Positions 17,355-26,781 of a stretch of 64,000 nucleotides of DNA are shown one piece after another. Location: positions 62,001-126,000 of the forward strand of contig NZ_JABAII010000009.1 in the NCBI RefSeq assembly GCF_012641405.1, given 5' to 3'. This DNA is from Rhizobium sp. P40RR-XXII. Its GTDB lineage: Bacteria; Pseudomonadota; Alphaproteobacteria; Rhizobiales; Rhizobiaceae. The first letter of the stretch is position 1. Each line of letters opens with the position of its first letter. The position numbers and the translations under genes are program-made. The notes beneath the pieces are model-generated. The model saw only the letters and a program-made list of their open reading frames with translations, had not been told where the DNA came from and did not search any database.

Positions 17355-18158
17355 CTAACGGTCGAAATTTCTCAAATACTTTGATGGCGATGCGCCGAGC
17401 GCCTTTTTAAACATGGTGATAAATGCCGACACGGATTCATACCCCAGGTCGGCCGAAACCTTTTGCACCGTCGCCCCCGACGCGAGGCTGCGGATGGCGA
17501 TGATCAGCTGCAACTGCTGTCGCCAGCGACCGAACGTCAAACCGGTTTCTTGCTGAACGAGACGCGCGAGGGAGTTCTCGCTCATTGCCACCCGCTTTGC
17601 CCATTGCCTCATCGTGCTCCGGTCGGAAGGATCCTCCACCAGCGCGGACGCGATACGGTCCAGTCTCGGCTCGGCTGTCAGCGGTAGGTGCAGATCCTCT
17701 ACCGGCATCTTTGGCAAAGCAGCCAGAAGCAATGTCGTCATTGTCTCCGCATAAGCCCCCGCGACCACGGACTCAGCCATCTCGATAATGAGCTCTCTGA
17801 CAAGCGGGGAAAGCGAAAGCGTGCAGCATCTATCGGGCAGATCGGCGGTACCCGGCTCAATAAATAAAAAAAACAAACGCGCATTGGCGGTCGCAACGTT
17901 GCTGTGCAGCATCCCGCCGGGAACCCATACGCCGCACTGGGGCGGAACCATCCACATCCCGCTCGGTACGCGACACGTCACTCCGCCTCGCGAAGCCATG
18001 ACGAGCTGTCCTTTTCGATGCCGGTGCTCAGGCGCCTCGCGCTCATTTTGCGAGACGTCGATCTTCACCGCATGCGCTCGAGCGGTCGACTGTTCAAGAT
18101 CCTCCTCAACGAGAGCGTCAGAAAGGGATGCGCGTGGCTGGCTTAATTTAGTGATCAT
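17355..18158 (-). CDS. AraC-family transcriptional regulator
   Basis: A 267-residue protein with an N-terminal cupin-like sensor domain (APEHRHRKGQLVMASRGG at about residues 42-59, and WVPGGMLHSN) and a C-terminal AraC-type DNA-binding domain with two helix-turn-helix units (residues 180-265, including SENSLARLVQQETGLTFG and VSADLGYESVSAFITMFKKA). This cupin-AraC type usually controls a neighbouring efflux or metabolic operon. It is divergent from the FUSC efflux operon, with only about 70 bases between starts, so it very likely regulates it. Confidence 0.88.
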   Translation of the reverse strand: MITKLSQPRASLSDALVEEDLEQSTARAHAVKIDVSQNEREAPEHRHRKGQLVMASRGGVTCRVPSGMWMVPPQCGVWVPGGMLHSNVATANARLFFLFIEPGTADLPDRCCTLSLSPLVRELIIEMAESVVAGAYAETMTTLLLAALPKMPVEDLHLPLTAEPRLDRIASALVEDPSDRSTMRQWAKRVAMSENSLARLVQQETGLTFGRWRQQLQLIIAIRSLASGATVQKVSADLGYESVSAFITMFKKALGASPSKYLRNFDR

Positions 18159-18228
18159 TTGAGAGAATATCTAAATTCACCGCCAGGCTTTGTCGATAGG
18201 GTTACCGCATCATATTCGGAGAACGGCG

Positions 18229-18591
18229 ATGTCAGTTGAAAATCATGGGCCCCAATGGTGGTCTGATATCATCTCGAGGGCAATTAGACTGCCGCAGAAC
18301 CGCTATCGCAAATCCTGCATGTTGCCCCCTCGAACGTACGCCCGTCAGTGGCAGCGGCACAACGCGCGCAAAAGAGGGATGAAAGCCTTCCTCGTGAAGG
18401 TCCGCAGGGTTTTCGGCGACAAGGCTCCAGTTCCTCCAGCCGTTTCAGGCGAAGATCCGCTGCAAGCCTACATATACGCCTGCCTAGCAGCTCCGTTCTT
18501 TTGTTATGTCCCGCCCGCGATCTACGGACTGACCGTTGCCGACGAGAAGCGAGGCGCCCCGGCGGCCCCACATCAGACAGGTGACATGTGA
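18229..18591 (+). CDS. Small protein leading the efflux operon
   Basis: A 120-residue protein from the ATG at 18229. The N-terminal half is basic; the C-terminal half holds one hydrophobic segment (AYIYACLAAPFFCYVPPAIYGL), so it may be a single-span membrane protein. The last codons overlap the GTG start of the FUSC gene by 4 bases (GTGA), placing it in the operon. I know no family for it. A longer start at 18190 is possible but would lie in the divergent promoter region. Confidence 0.5.
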   Translation: MSVENHGPQWWSDIISRAIRLPQNRYRKSCMLPPRTYARQWQRHNARKRGMKAFLVKVRRVFGDKAPVPPAVSGEDPLQAYIYACLAAPFFCYVPPAIYGLTVADEKRGAPAAPHQTGDM

Positions 18592-20618
18592 GCGTCCGAG
18601 CGGTTATCACCGCGGACAACGTCGTCTTCTCACTGAAGACATTCTTCGCAGCTATGCTGGCCTATTACATCGCAGTAAGGTTCGATCTGTCGCGGCCCTT
18701 CTGGGCAGTGGCAACCGTCTATATCGTTGCTCATCCCCTTTCGGGCGCGATCTCATCGAAATCGGTCTATCGGCTGCTGGGGACGCTGATCGGTGGCGCC
18801 GCGACCGTCGTTCTGGTTCCGAACCTCGTGAACGATCCTATACTGCTTTCCGCAGCGATCATTGCATGGGTTTCGGGATGCACTTTCCTTAGCCTTCTTG
18901 ATCGTACGCCGCACAGCTATGTTTCCCTCCTTGCCGGCTACACTGTCCTTCTTGCGGGATTGCCACTGGTCACGGCGCCAGCAAACACGTTCGACACTGT
19001 TGTCTCCCGCGTCGAGGAGATCGGGCTTGCGATCCTGTGCGGCTCGATCATCAGCCACGTTGTTCTTCCAGTCCATGTGGGGCCAATACTTCTCGGGCGG
19101 ATCGATGCCTGGATTGCAAGGGCGCAGAAGCTCCTCGCGGCAACGGCAACTGCAGGGGCGAACGAAACCCGAAGCAGAGCAGAACGACACGGTTTAGCGG
19201 CGGACGCGGCCGATCTACGGTCGTTTACGGTCCATCTTCGATATGATGGATCGAGGTATCGACATGCTGTTTCGCTGGTGAGGTCACTGCAGCACCGGAT
19301 GGTCTCCTTCCTTCCGTTGCTGAGCGAACTCGAGGATCTGGGACGAGCACTGACCAAGCTCAACACCTCCGGCTCGGAGCAAGCAATTTCAATGATTGCA
19401 GGGGTAGGATCGTGTTCAACGAGCTCGTTCGAACCCTTCAAGATCAAAACTGATGCGCTCGCCTCTTGCGAAGCACCTAGATCATGGGAAGAGCTTCTTC
19501 TTGCGAATGCTGAGCGGAACCTGCGGGATGTCCTTCGGGTTTCTGGCGAGTGTCGTTCTCTGCGGGAAGCCTTGAAGGAAGAGAACATAGCGAGAGCGGC
19601 TCGTCGCTTCGCGGCTCCGGAGAATATGCCAGCCCCGCACCGCGATATCGGCATGGCATTGCTATCGGCGCTGGCGGTTGCGATCTGCCTCGCAACGACA
19701 ACCTTTTTCTGGATTGCAAGCGGCTGGGCCGACGGAATGACATTTGCTCAGATTTCGGGCGTGCTTTGTTGCCTTCTTGCGACCATGGACGATCCGGTGC
19801 CAGCCATGCGCAAATTTATCCACGTCACGATCGGTTCTGCCGTCGCAGCGTTCGTCTATGGCTTCGCGATCCTTCCGATGATCGACGGCTTTGTGCCGCT
19901 CGCCGCTACCCTCGGACTGTTCCTGATCCCCGCCGGGATATGCCTCGCTGTGCCTTCGCTCGCGATCATCGGCATGGGGCTGTGCATAAACTTTCCCCTT
20001 CTTCTCAGCCTCCAGACACGCCAGAGCAGCGACTTCCTAACGTTTGCAAACACAGGGATCGCGACCATTCTTGCGATGGTGTGGACGATCGCGGTCTGCG
20101 GCATCTTTCGATCTGTCAAAGTGGAGACAAATGCCAGGAGGCTTTTTTCCGTGGCCCAGAAGCATGTCGCCCGGATTGCAGCCGGGCGACATGCCGACGC
20201 GCATATGACGCACCATCGCGTCATCGATGTGGCCGGCCTGTTTGCCGCCAGGGCGTCGAGACTTCCTGCGACCTCCGACGCCTCCGATGCCGACCTCATA
20301 AGGGATTTGCGCGCGGGGCTTTATATAACTGCGATGCGAGCACGCGCTGGGGAAACGTCGATGCCTGTTCGCTATAAGGCTGAAGTAGTCTTCTCAGGGC
20401 TGGAGGTCTTGTATCTGCTTGCGCCCGCTAAGCGTGGCGACGCCTTGGGAGCTGCCCTCGGGATGCTGGACGACCTTATCCATTCGACTACGGACGTGAC
20501 CGCAACGGACGCCGACATGGAACTTGTGATGCACGCTGCCGCTCTTCGTCTCTGCCTCGCCCCGGAGGCCGATCCGCCGATTTCGGTAACACCTCCTGCA
20601 AGGAAAAACGCCGCGTGA
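18588..20618 (+). CDS. FUSC-family efflux membrane protein (AaeB-like)
   Basis: A 676-residue protein starting with GTG, overlapping the previous gene. It has the duplicated FUSC architecture: an N-terminal bundle of about six membrane helices (residues 15-160, with RPFWAVATVYIVAHPLSGA being very typical), a soluble helical middle, a second membrane bundle (about 355-510), and a C-terminal soluble tail. AaeB and relatives export aromatic carboxylates and other toxic compounds using an HlyD-type partner. Here DUF1656 and HlyD-type genes follow with overlapping starts, giving a complete three-part pump. Confidence 0.9.
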   Translation: MSVRAVITADNVVFSLKTFFAAMLAYYIAVRFDLSRPFWAVATVYIVAHPLSGAISSKSVYRLLGTLIGGAATVVLVPNLVNDPILLSAAIIAWVSGCTFLSLLDRTPHSYVSLLAGYTVLLAGLPLVTAPANTFDTVVSRVEEIGLAILCGSIISHVVLPVHVGPILLGRIDAWIARAQKLLAATATAGANETRSRAERHGLAADAADLRSFTVHLRYDGSRYRHAVSLVRSLQHRMVSFLPLLSELEDLGRALTKLNTSGSEQAISMIAGVGSCSTSSFEPFKIKTDALASCEAPRSWEELLLANAERNLRDVLRVSGECRSLREALKEENIARAARRFAAPENMPAPHRDIGMALLSALAVAICLATTTFFWIASGWADGMTFAQISGVLCCLLATMDDPVPAMRKFIHVTIGSAVAAFVYGFAILPMIDGFVPLAATLGLFLIPAGICLAVPSLAIIGMGLCINFPLLLSLQTRQSSDFLTFANTGIATILAMVWTIAVCGIFRSVKVETNARRLFSVAQKHVARIAAGRHADAHMTHHRVIDVAGLFAARASRLPATSDASDADLIRDLRAGLYITAMRARAGETSMPVRYKAEVVFSGLEVLYLLAPAKRGDALGAALGMLDDLIHSTTDVTATDADMELVMHAAALRLCLAPEADPPISVTPPARKNAA

Positions 20619-20824
20619 TTGGACAATTCGACCTTTACGGTGTCTTCCTGCCATGGTTCTCGGTACTTGCCCTGAGTGCATACGGTTTGTTCCGCTTACT
20701 CACATCAGGTCTCGCCAGGCTCGGGTTTTATCAAGCGGTGTGGCATCGCTCCCTGTTCAACCTCGCACTCTACATCACCCTCCTTGGCGGGCTTTCTGCC
20801 ACTATCAACTGGTTGCAAAAATGA
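20615..20824 (+). CDS. DUF1656 small membrane protein (AaeX-like)
   Basis: A 69-residue protein with two hydrophobic segments (residues 8-30 and 45-65) and the DUF1656 pattern (GQFDLYGVFLPW near the start, WHRSLFNLALY in the second half). It starts at GTG, overlapping the FUSC stop, and its own stop overlaps the ATG of the next gene. Members always accompany FUSC/HlyD efflux genes; the exact role is unknown. Confidence 0.88.
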   Translation: MIGQFDLYGVFLPWFSVLALSAYGLFRLLTSGLARLGFYQAVWHRSLFNLALYITLLGGLSATINWLQK

Positions 20825-21699
20825 AAAACCTCACGATCACCTCGGGGCAGGCCCTGTTGACCTTATCTATGGTTGGCTGCGCGGCAATTCTAAGCTGGCA
20901 CCTATGGTCCTTTTACATGGAAGCGCCATGGACACGCGACGCTCATGTCCGCGCGGATATCATCCGGCTGGCATCAGACGTCTCCGGCCCGGTCACGGAG
21001 GTTCTGGTGTCGGACAATGCAAGGGTGGAGAAGGGTATGCCCCTATTCCGGATAGAGGCAGACCGTTTCGAGCTGGCGCTGCGCGAAGCAGAAGCGCAGG
21101 TGCAAAGCACTGAGGCTGCAGCGGAGCTGGCAAGAACTGACTTCGAAAGATCCCAACTGCTCGCCTCCAAGGAAGCAGTCAGCCTCAAAGAGCGCCAGCA
21201 TGCGGAGAGCCAGATGCACCAGGCAGACGCCGCCCATCAATCGGCGCTCGTTGCCCGGGATCTGGCGAAGCTGAACCTTGACCGGACAACCGTAAAAGCA
21301 CCGGCCTCGGGTAAAATCACGAACTTCTCTCTACGTCGCGGCAATTATGTTTCCGCCGGAAATGCCGTCGGAGTGCTGGTAGAAAGTGATGCCATCTACA
21401 TCGCGGGGTACTTTGAAGAAACAAAACTCCCACGGATCCACATCGGCGATCAAGTGAAGATCGATATCATGGGCGAGCCGCAATCGGTTACCGGGCGCGT
21501 TGCGGGTATTGCCGCCGGAATTGAAGACCGAGAGAGAAGTGATACTGCAGGCTCGCTGGCAAGCGTCGCGCCGACATTCTCATGGGTTCGCCTGGCTCAA
21601 AGAATTCCAGTTCGCATCGAAATCGAAGATGTCCCGGATACGGTGAAGCTGATTGCTGGGAGAACTGCAACCGTTTCGCTGGAGCCGAGACCCAATTGA
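20821..21699 (+). CDS. HlyD-family periplasmic adaptor (AaeA-like)
   Basis: A 292-residue membrane fusion protein from the ATG at 20821, overlapping the DUF1656 stop. It has one N-terminal membrane helix (residues 8-28), then the motif WTRDAHVRADIIRLASDVSG, which is characteristic of the AaeA/EmrA branch, a lipoyl half, a coiled-coil hairpin (about residues 90-150), the second lipoyl half (TVKAPASGKI), and a beta-barrel (VESDAIYIAGYFEETKL). It would link the FUSC pump to the periplasm. Last gene of the operon. Confidence 0.9.
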   Translation: MKNLTITSGQALLTLSMVGCAAILSWHLWSFYMEAPWTRDAHVRADIIRLASDVSGPVTEVLVSDNARVEKGMPLFRIEADRFELALREAEAQVQSTEAAAELARTDFERSQLLASKEAVSLKERQHAESQMHQADAAHQSALVARDLAKLNLDRTTVKAPASGKITNFSLRRGNYVSAGNAVGVLVESDAIYIAGYFEETKLPRIHIGDQVKIDIMGEPQSVTGRVAGIAAGIEDRERSDTAGSLASVAPTFSWVRLAQRIPVRIEIEDVPDTVKLIAGRTATVSLEPRPN

Positions 21700-21913
21700 T
21701 ATGCAACGGTGCTTCCTTGAATAAATTCAGTGGGATGGCTTCGCATAGGTTCATCGGTCCCGTGGAAGGTATTTGCCTGTGACTATGTCTAATAAGGCGC
21801 TCGAAGGCTGTCTGGGATCCTATCCGCGAGATATCGCTCGGGCGATATATAGAATCCTATTTGCAAGGTGATGTGTTTCGATCACAATGACTGCATCTCC
21901 ACTCCACCACGGC

Positions 21914-22549
21914 TCATTTCGAGATAGGCAGCCGTTCTCCGGCTTTCACCGCGCCGTTCAGTCGATTGCCCGATGGCGCTAATGGACAGACATAGCGGGA
22001 AGAATAGGCGCACGAAGGAAAATAGGAGAAGTTGAAATCGAGCACCAGTGTGCCATCTGGACGGACAACTCCGAGATCCGCTCCCTTGATGGTGTCGAGG
22101 AGATATCGGCCACCACCGTACGTCTCGGTCCCCGAGGTCGCGTCGGCAAATGGCAGGAATACCCCACCGCCGTATCCCTCAATCCAGTAAAGGGTCAATT
22201 CGCCGCCCAACCTGGCCTCCAGCCCCGTTGTACGCGCGAACGCATGCATCGACAGGTCACCATCCGCTCCTGTGGCGACGGTTATCCGTTCCGGCGTTAC
22301 CGGAATAAGCTGCACCGCCAGACGCAGTGACGGATCGTAGGGAAATATGGCCGGCCCTTCGAACGTCTTGCGGTCCGCCGGTTCAATCGGCGACTGAGGA
22401 TGGTCGCGAAACAGGGTCGAACGGGTGTCGCACCAAAGCCCCCAGGCAGCAACCACGTCCTGGCTAGAACGTACCACGTAGTAAAGATCTGCGATCTTCT
22501 CGCGCCATTCCCACAGCTGTTGAGTCTCGCTCAAATCGCTTTCTCCCAT
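21914..22549 (-). CDS. DUF1684 family protein
   Basis: A 211-residue protein with the DUF1684 C-terminal signature: an F-Y-x-GG-RY segment (TYGGGRYLLDTI), then DFNFSYFPSCAYS and CPLAPSGNRLNGAVKAGE near the end. The family is found across bacteria and has no known activity; the conserved Asn/Cys-containing block suggests ligand binding. There is no signal peptide, so it is cytoplasmic. It stands alone, read leftward, and is divergent from the diguanylate cyclase/phosphodiesterase gene. Confidence 0.85.
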   Translation of the reverse strand: MGESDLSETQQLWEWREKIADLYYVVRSSQDVVAAWGLWCDTRSTLFRDHPQSPIEPADRKTFEGPAIFPYDPSLRLAVQLIPVTPERITVATGADGDLSMHAFARTTGLEARLGGELTLYWIEGYGGGVFLPFADATSGTETYGGGRYLLDTIKGADLGVVRPDGTLVLDFNFSYFPSCAYSSRYVCPLAPSGNRLNGAVKAGERLPISK

Positions 22550-22772
22550 GTCAGAAATTACGCCGCGTTCATCGATGCGCCCGGTTTCTTCAGGACAACC
22601 AGAACAATATCCTTTTGCGATAAATCGTCCGGCTGATCAGTTCGTCAAGTTCGTCAGGCCAAATTTGGAGATACCACTCATCGCTGAGAAGCCGGATCGG
22701 TAGGTGAAAATTCCGGAAGGAGGTTTTTAACCACGCCCTTTAATCGCGCCTACATGATCAAATGATACACGT

Positions 22773-25010
22773 GTGATGCAGCGCCTTGCGGACATGATGT
22801 CTTCTGCAGTCCCCGCCGACATGGTCTTTCCCAATTCATATCCCGGACTTCTCATGTCGCTCAAATTCGCGGCTGGGCATGTGCGCGCCCAGATCTCTTC
22901 CATATTTGTCGTAACCGGCTGCTTCCTTGCTGTCGCTCTGTTGCTGACAAGCTTGGTAGCGCATGTTGTCGCCACCATGACGCGCTCGATGAACGAAATC
23001 GATGATGCTCGCGCCGCCCGCGCTGCTGAAGCCGGAATTGCAGCATTTGCATCACGGCTGAGTGCTACCATCAGAGACAACGCCGTATGGGACGATGCCT
23101 ACAAGGCCATCGGCGCCGAGACTGCCGCTGACTGGGCCTATACAAACTGGGGTAAGGTCAGCGCGAATTATCCACTGTATGATGGCGCGATCGTCATCGG
23201 CCCGGATGGTGCTACGCTTTCTGCCTATGCCAAGGGCAAACCGATCCAGCCCAGAGACTTTTTTGGCCATGCCTTCGACCGCCAAATCGAAGCGGCTGCC
23301 GGCCCGAGCCAGGATCCGATCGTGAATTTCATGAAGACGGAAAACGGCATTACTCTCATGGCCTCACAGGCCATACAGCCATATACCCCCGGCACCGTAC
23401 TTCCAAAGCTAAGCGTGTTGAGCTTCACTAAAGATCTAACGCCTGACGTCCTTGACATACTATCGAATGAACACGAGCTCGAAGGATTACACCTGACACT
23501 CGCGGCCGAACCGGGCTCCCTCAGTTGGCCAATCAAAGATATAAATGGGACGCCGATCGCATATCTCGTTTGGCCTAGCAAGGCGCCAGGAACTACCGTC
23601 CTGTCCAATGTGTCCCCTTATGTCGCAACGGCAGGCGTCATTCTTGCCCTTTTTCTCGGCGGCGTTCTTTTAGCCGGCACGTCTGAGGCGCGACGGCTGC
23701 GTCACCTCGCTGAAACTGCCCACTTTGAGGCCGGCCATGATAGTTTGAGCGGCTTGCTGAACAGACATGGGCTTCTCAACGCGCTCGATGAGATGAATGC
23801 ATCGGTTGAGGCGCCCCTGTCACTTTATCTGATCGATCTTGATGGCTTCAAAGCGGTCAACGATGCCTGGGGGCATGCCGTCGGGGACGATTTGATCCGC
23901 ATTATCGCCCAGGCACTACCGACCTGCCATCCCGAAATTCTCGCCGCCGCGAGGCTTGGTGGCGATGAATTCGCGCTGTTGCAGGTCGGGCATGCCACGT
24001 TCGGCCAGCTCGAAAAATCCATTCTCGCGCTGTTTACAGAACCCTTCAAGATCGATGGGCGCACCATCGAGGCCGGCGCCAGTATCGGAGCGGCGATCGG
24101 CGCAAGAGATGTAGCATCCCTTGAACTTCTGCGCAGAGCCGACATGGCGCTTTATCGCGCCAAGGAAAACGGCAAGGGACGTGCGGTCGAATACAGTTCC
24201 GGGCTCGACCAGGATCGACAGCGTATCGCCGAAATGGAGGGCATGTTGAGACATGCCATCAACAGCGGTGCAATCAAACCCGCCTTCCAGCCCCTGGTCT
24301 CCGCGTCGACGGGCGTGATTGTCGGCGTCGAAGCCTTGGCCCGCTGGCGCAGTCCCGCGGGAAGCATTAGCCCCGAAATATTCATCCCACTTGCAGAAAA
24401 ATCCGGCCTGATCGACGCCCTTGGCATCCATATGCTGCGAACCTCTATTGCTTCCGCGAAAAACTGGAGCGGCCTGACGCTATCGGTCAACGTGTCGCCA
24501 ATTCAACTATGCAATCCGGATTTCGCCGCCCAGGTGATCGCCGTCCTGCAGGACTTCGCGTTCGATCCGACCCGTCTCACGTTGGAAATTACTGAAGGCG
24601 TTCTCATTACCAATCCAGATCAAGCTCGGCGGTCGATCAATCAGCTGAAGAGCATCGGCATAAGGTTTGCGCTTGACGATTTCGGCTGTGGTTATGCAAG
24701 TATCGGCGCGTTGCGGCAGTTTGGGTTCGACCGCATGAAGATAGACCGCTCTCTAATATCCAGTGTGGGTGATGGGGGAAATGGAGTGGATGTTCTTCGT
24801 GCAACAATCTCCCTGGCCACAGCCCTTGGAATTCCAGTGACTGCGGAAGGGATCGAAACCGCCGCTCAAGCAGCAATATTGCGCGCCGCCGGATGCGATC
24901 AGCTTCAAGGATATATGGTCGGCAAGCCAGTCTCAGCGGATGAAATTTCAGGAAGATTGTTTCAAAAAGATCAGCCGCGCGAATATGTGAGCGTCCAATC
25001 CAGCCGATAA
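22773..25010 (+). CDS. CHASE4-GGDEF-EAL cyclic-di-GMP protein
   Basis: About 745 residues; GTG at 22773, ATG at 22776, and an ATG at 22854 are all possible starts because no strong ribosome-binding site decides. A membrane helix (about residues 45-67) is followed by a periplasmic CHASE4 sensor (DNAVWDDAYKAIG) and a second helix (about 285-305). Then comes a GGDEF domain with the intact active motif ARLGGDEFALLQ, and an EAL domain with GVEALARWRSP, DDFGCGYASIG and EGIETAAQ. Both catalytic sites look intact, so it may make and degrade cyclic-di-GMP, switching with the sensed signal. Lone gene. Confidence 0.92.
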   Translation: MMQRLADMMSSAVPADMVFPNSYPGLLMSLKFAAGHVRAQISSIFVVTGCFLAVALLLTSLVAHVVATMTRSMNEIDDARAARAAEAGIAAFASRLSATIRDNAVWDDAYKAIGAETAADWAYTNWGKVSANYPLYDGAIVIGPDGATLSAYAKGKPIQPRDFFGHAFDRQIEAAAGPSQDPIVNFMKTENGITLMASQAIQPYTPGTVLPKLSVLSFTKDLTPDVLDILSNEHELEGLHLTLAAEPGSLSWPIKDINGTPIAYLVWPSKAPGTTVLSNVSPYVATAGVILALFLGGVLLAGTSEARRLRHLAETAHFEAGHDSLSGLLNRHGLLNALDEMNASVEAPLSLYLIDLDGFKAVNDAWGHAVGDDLIRIIAQALPTCHPEILAAARLGGDEFALLQVGHATFGQLEKSILALFTEPFKIDGRTIEAGASIGAAIGARDVASLELLRRADMALYRAKENGKGRAVEYSSGLDQDRQRIAEMEGMLRHAINSGAIKPAFQPLVSASTGVIVGVEALARWRSPAGSISPEIFIPLAEKSGLIDALGIHMLRTSIASAKNWSGLTLSVNVSPIQLCNPDFAAQVIAVLQDFAFDPTRLTLEITEGVLITNPDQARRSINQLKSIGIRFALDDFGCGYASIGALRQFGFDRMKIDRSLISSVGDGGNGVDVLRATISLATALGIPVTAEGIETAAQAAILRAAGCDQLQGYMVGKPVSADEISGRLFQKDQPREYVSVQSSR

Positions 25011-25123
25011 GTCCCGACCTTCGGGTCGTTGGGTTACCAAGATCATTGCCAGGTTACGACGAGGTAGTTCACGGCCTATCGAAAGCGCAAAAAAGTCCGC
25101 CTATCAGATTGAAGCACCAGTCC

Positions 25124-25564
25124 CTAGATGCGCCTTAGTCCAAACCGCCAGCCCAAATGCTTGATCTCCTCCGAGAAAACCTGCACTCGTTCGATCGCCC
25201 AAACTCCGCTGAGCTTGGTCCAGGCATAAGCAGCACGTCGATTGAGCTTCCAGGTACGATGAATAAGTCCAAAGGCGCTCGCCTCCAACGTGACGACCTG
25301 ATTGAGGGTTTCGGTGATCTCGTCCAGGTCTATGTTTAGATCTTCGCGGCTGAACTGCCATTGCGCTTTGTAGCGGCGGCGAAACTGTAGAGCGACATCT
25401 TGCATAAGTTGGCGCCGGTCGATCACGACACCGTCAACCTGCTGGTAGGCCAAGGTGGGTGAAAACAACACTTGGTAAGCAGCGATATCTCTGTTCAAGA
25501 ACGCCGCGCGGGCTGCCGCGTGCCGTTCATCCAATTCCTCTTCGACGCTCTTTGGTTGAGCCAT
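25124..25564 (-). CDS. SnoaL-like/NTF2-fold protein
   Basis: A 146-residue protein from the ATG at 25564 (MAQPKSVEEELDERH). It has the pattern of small NTF2/SnoaL-like proteins (DUF4440 type): an N-terminal helix ending in RAAFLNRDIAAYQVLF, then beta-strands around DGVVIDRRQLMQDV and LNQVVTLEASAFGLIHR, and a final strand with WAIERVQVFSEEI. The fold is used both by enzymes and by binding proteins, so no reaction can be given. The frame extends 130 codons upstream but that part is arginine-rich, non-globular and out of character. Confidence 0.65.
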   Translation of the reverse strand: MAQPKSVEEELDERHAAARAAFLNRDIAAYQVLFSPTLAYQQVDGVVIDRRQLMQDVALQFRRRYKAQWQFSREDLNIDLDEITETLNQVVTLEASAFGLIHRTWKLNRRAAYAWTKLSGVWAIERVQVFSEEIKHLGWRFGLRRI

Positions 25565-26183
25565 TTGTATCCTATGCTGTATAGTGACGGGAGCATGGGT
25601 GCTTCGTTTGCAATTTTGACGATCCGGGATAACGACTGCAAGTGCGACATCCACATAATTCGAAAAATACCAGCGGTTATGGAGCCTGGCGTGGCTTCGA
25701 CTTCTGCCTCTGTGCTTCGGCCTGGCGGTTGCTTTGTATCGCGGCCAGTAGCTCCTGTTGAGCCTGGCGCTAGCGTTCGATCTCAGGTGATTGGTTCGGA
25801 TCCGCCGGGATTGGCGTTGATGGCGTTTGGTCGACTGCCCGCTCGGCACGAACGGCAGCATTCGCTTCTGCCGGGTGCGATAGGCATGGTCCTCACCGCC
25901 TCGTCCGGCTGCTAGCGGCGGTCCTGATCCGTATATGAGGCCTGCGCATGCCATGCGAAGAAGCCAGCAACTTTATTCGGGGACGCTTGCCTCGTCGGCC
26001 GCTGGCGACGCATCGGCGCTGCCGGCCAGCGGATGACCGCCTCATTTCGAGGAAGAAAAAGAAGGGGCCGCCCTGTTCCAGGAATCGCTTCCTAGGGAGC
26101 GAACAAGAGGAGATCGGCCCGGCGGCGTGCCTGCGACAAAAATGGGCGACAGAGGTAATGCTTCGGTATATACTCGTTATAGC
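25565..26183. other. Intergenic stretch with a possible decayed coiled-coil gene
   Basis: On the minus strand, around 25690-25890, one frame reads like the Gln/Glu/Ala-rich coiled coil common at the ends of relaxases and phage proteins (RQAQQELLAAIQSNRQAEAQ), interrupted by stop codons. This may be a decayed mobile-element gene; the evidence is weak. The last 40 bases hold the promoter of the toxin-antitoxin operon. Confidence 0.3.
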
Positions 26184-26197
26184 AAAAGGAGGTTGGC

Positions 26198-26491
26198 ATG
26201 TCGACGAAAGCCGTTTTCACGATGAAACTGGAGCCGGAGCTGCGCGACACGTTCATGGCCGAAGCAGCTGCGGATGACCGGCCAGCGGCTCAGGTCCTGC
26301 GCGAGTTGATGCGCGAATATATCAACCGGCGCCAAGACGCGCGACAGTACGATGATTACTTGCGTCGCAAGGTAGAGATCGCACGCGGACAGCGTGACGC
26401 CGGTATGCATGTCTCCAATGAAGAAGTGGAAGCCGAAGCGACGGCACGCCGAGCGGAACTGCGCCGCCGGATCGATGAGGCGGATCTGTGA
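26198..26491 (+). CDS. Ribbon-helix-helix antitoxin (ParD/RelB-like)
   Basis: A 97-residue protein. The start (TKAVFTMKLEPELRDTFMAEA) is a ribbon-helix-helix DNA-binding strand and helix; the following RPAAQVLRELMREYINRR completes the fold, and the charged C-terminal half (residues 45-97) would wrap the toxin. A strong ribosome-binding site (AAAGGAGG) precedes the ATG. The stop overlaps the GTG start of the toxin gene by 4 bases, the usual antitoxin-first order. It should repress its own promoter with the toxin as corepressor, by family analogy. Confidence 0.85.
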   Translation: MSTKAVFTMKLEPELRDTFMAEAAADDRPAAQVLRELMREYINRRQDARQYDDYLRRKVEIARGQRDAGMHVSNEEVEAEATARRAELRRRIDEADL

Positions 26492-26781
26492 AAGTCCGAT
26501 GGACTGCGGCGGCACGACAGGATCGGGCCGATATTGTCGATTACATCGCAGTCGAGAATCCGCGCGCGGCGCTCAATATCGACCAGCTGTTCGGCGAGAC
26601 GGCCGGCAGGCTCGGCGATTTCCCGAAGCTCGGCCGAATAGGTAAGATCCCCAGCACACGTGAATTCATTTCGCATGAGAGCTACCGGTTCGTCTACGAA
26701 GTGGACGAAGCAGCCAACACGGTTTGGGTAATGGCGCTCGTACATACCGCCCGCCAATGGCCGCCAGCTCGGGATGATTAA
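26488..26781 (+). CDS. ParE/RelE-family toxin
   Basis: A 97-residue protein with the RelE/ParE fold: KVRWTAAARQDRADIVDYIA at the N-terminus, RLGDFPKLGRIGKIPSTREF in the middle, and the closing strands YRFVYEVDEAANTVWVMALVHTARQWP. ParE-type toxins poison DNA gyrase and RelE-type toxins cleave mRNA at the ribosome; the sequence favours the ParE side but does not settle it. GTG start, coupled to the antitoxin. Confidence 0.85.
   Translation: MKVRWTAAARQDRADIVDYIAVENPRAALNIDQLFGETAGRLGDFPKLGRIGKIPSTREFISHESYRFVYEVDEAANTVWVMALVHTARQWPPARDD

Noticed and set aside
22773..25010. Possibility that the GGDEF or EAL domain is degenerate
   Set aside because: Both GGDEF and EAL motifs and the DDFG and EGIE blocks read intact.
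25040..25065. A GTAACC box on the minus strand after the GGDEF-EAL gene
   Set aside because: No CGAA at the 16-base spacing and it does not face a gene start correctly.
25565..25954. Extension of the SnoaL-like gene by 130 codons upstream
   Set aside because: The added part is arginine-rich and non-globular, and a natural start with the family's N-terminal helix exists at 25564.
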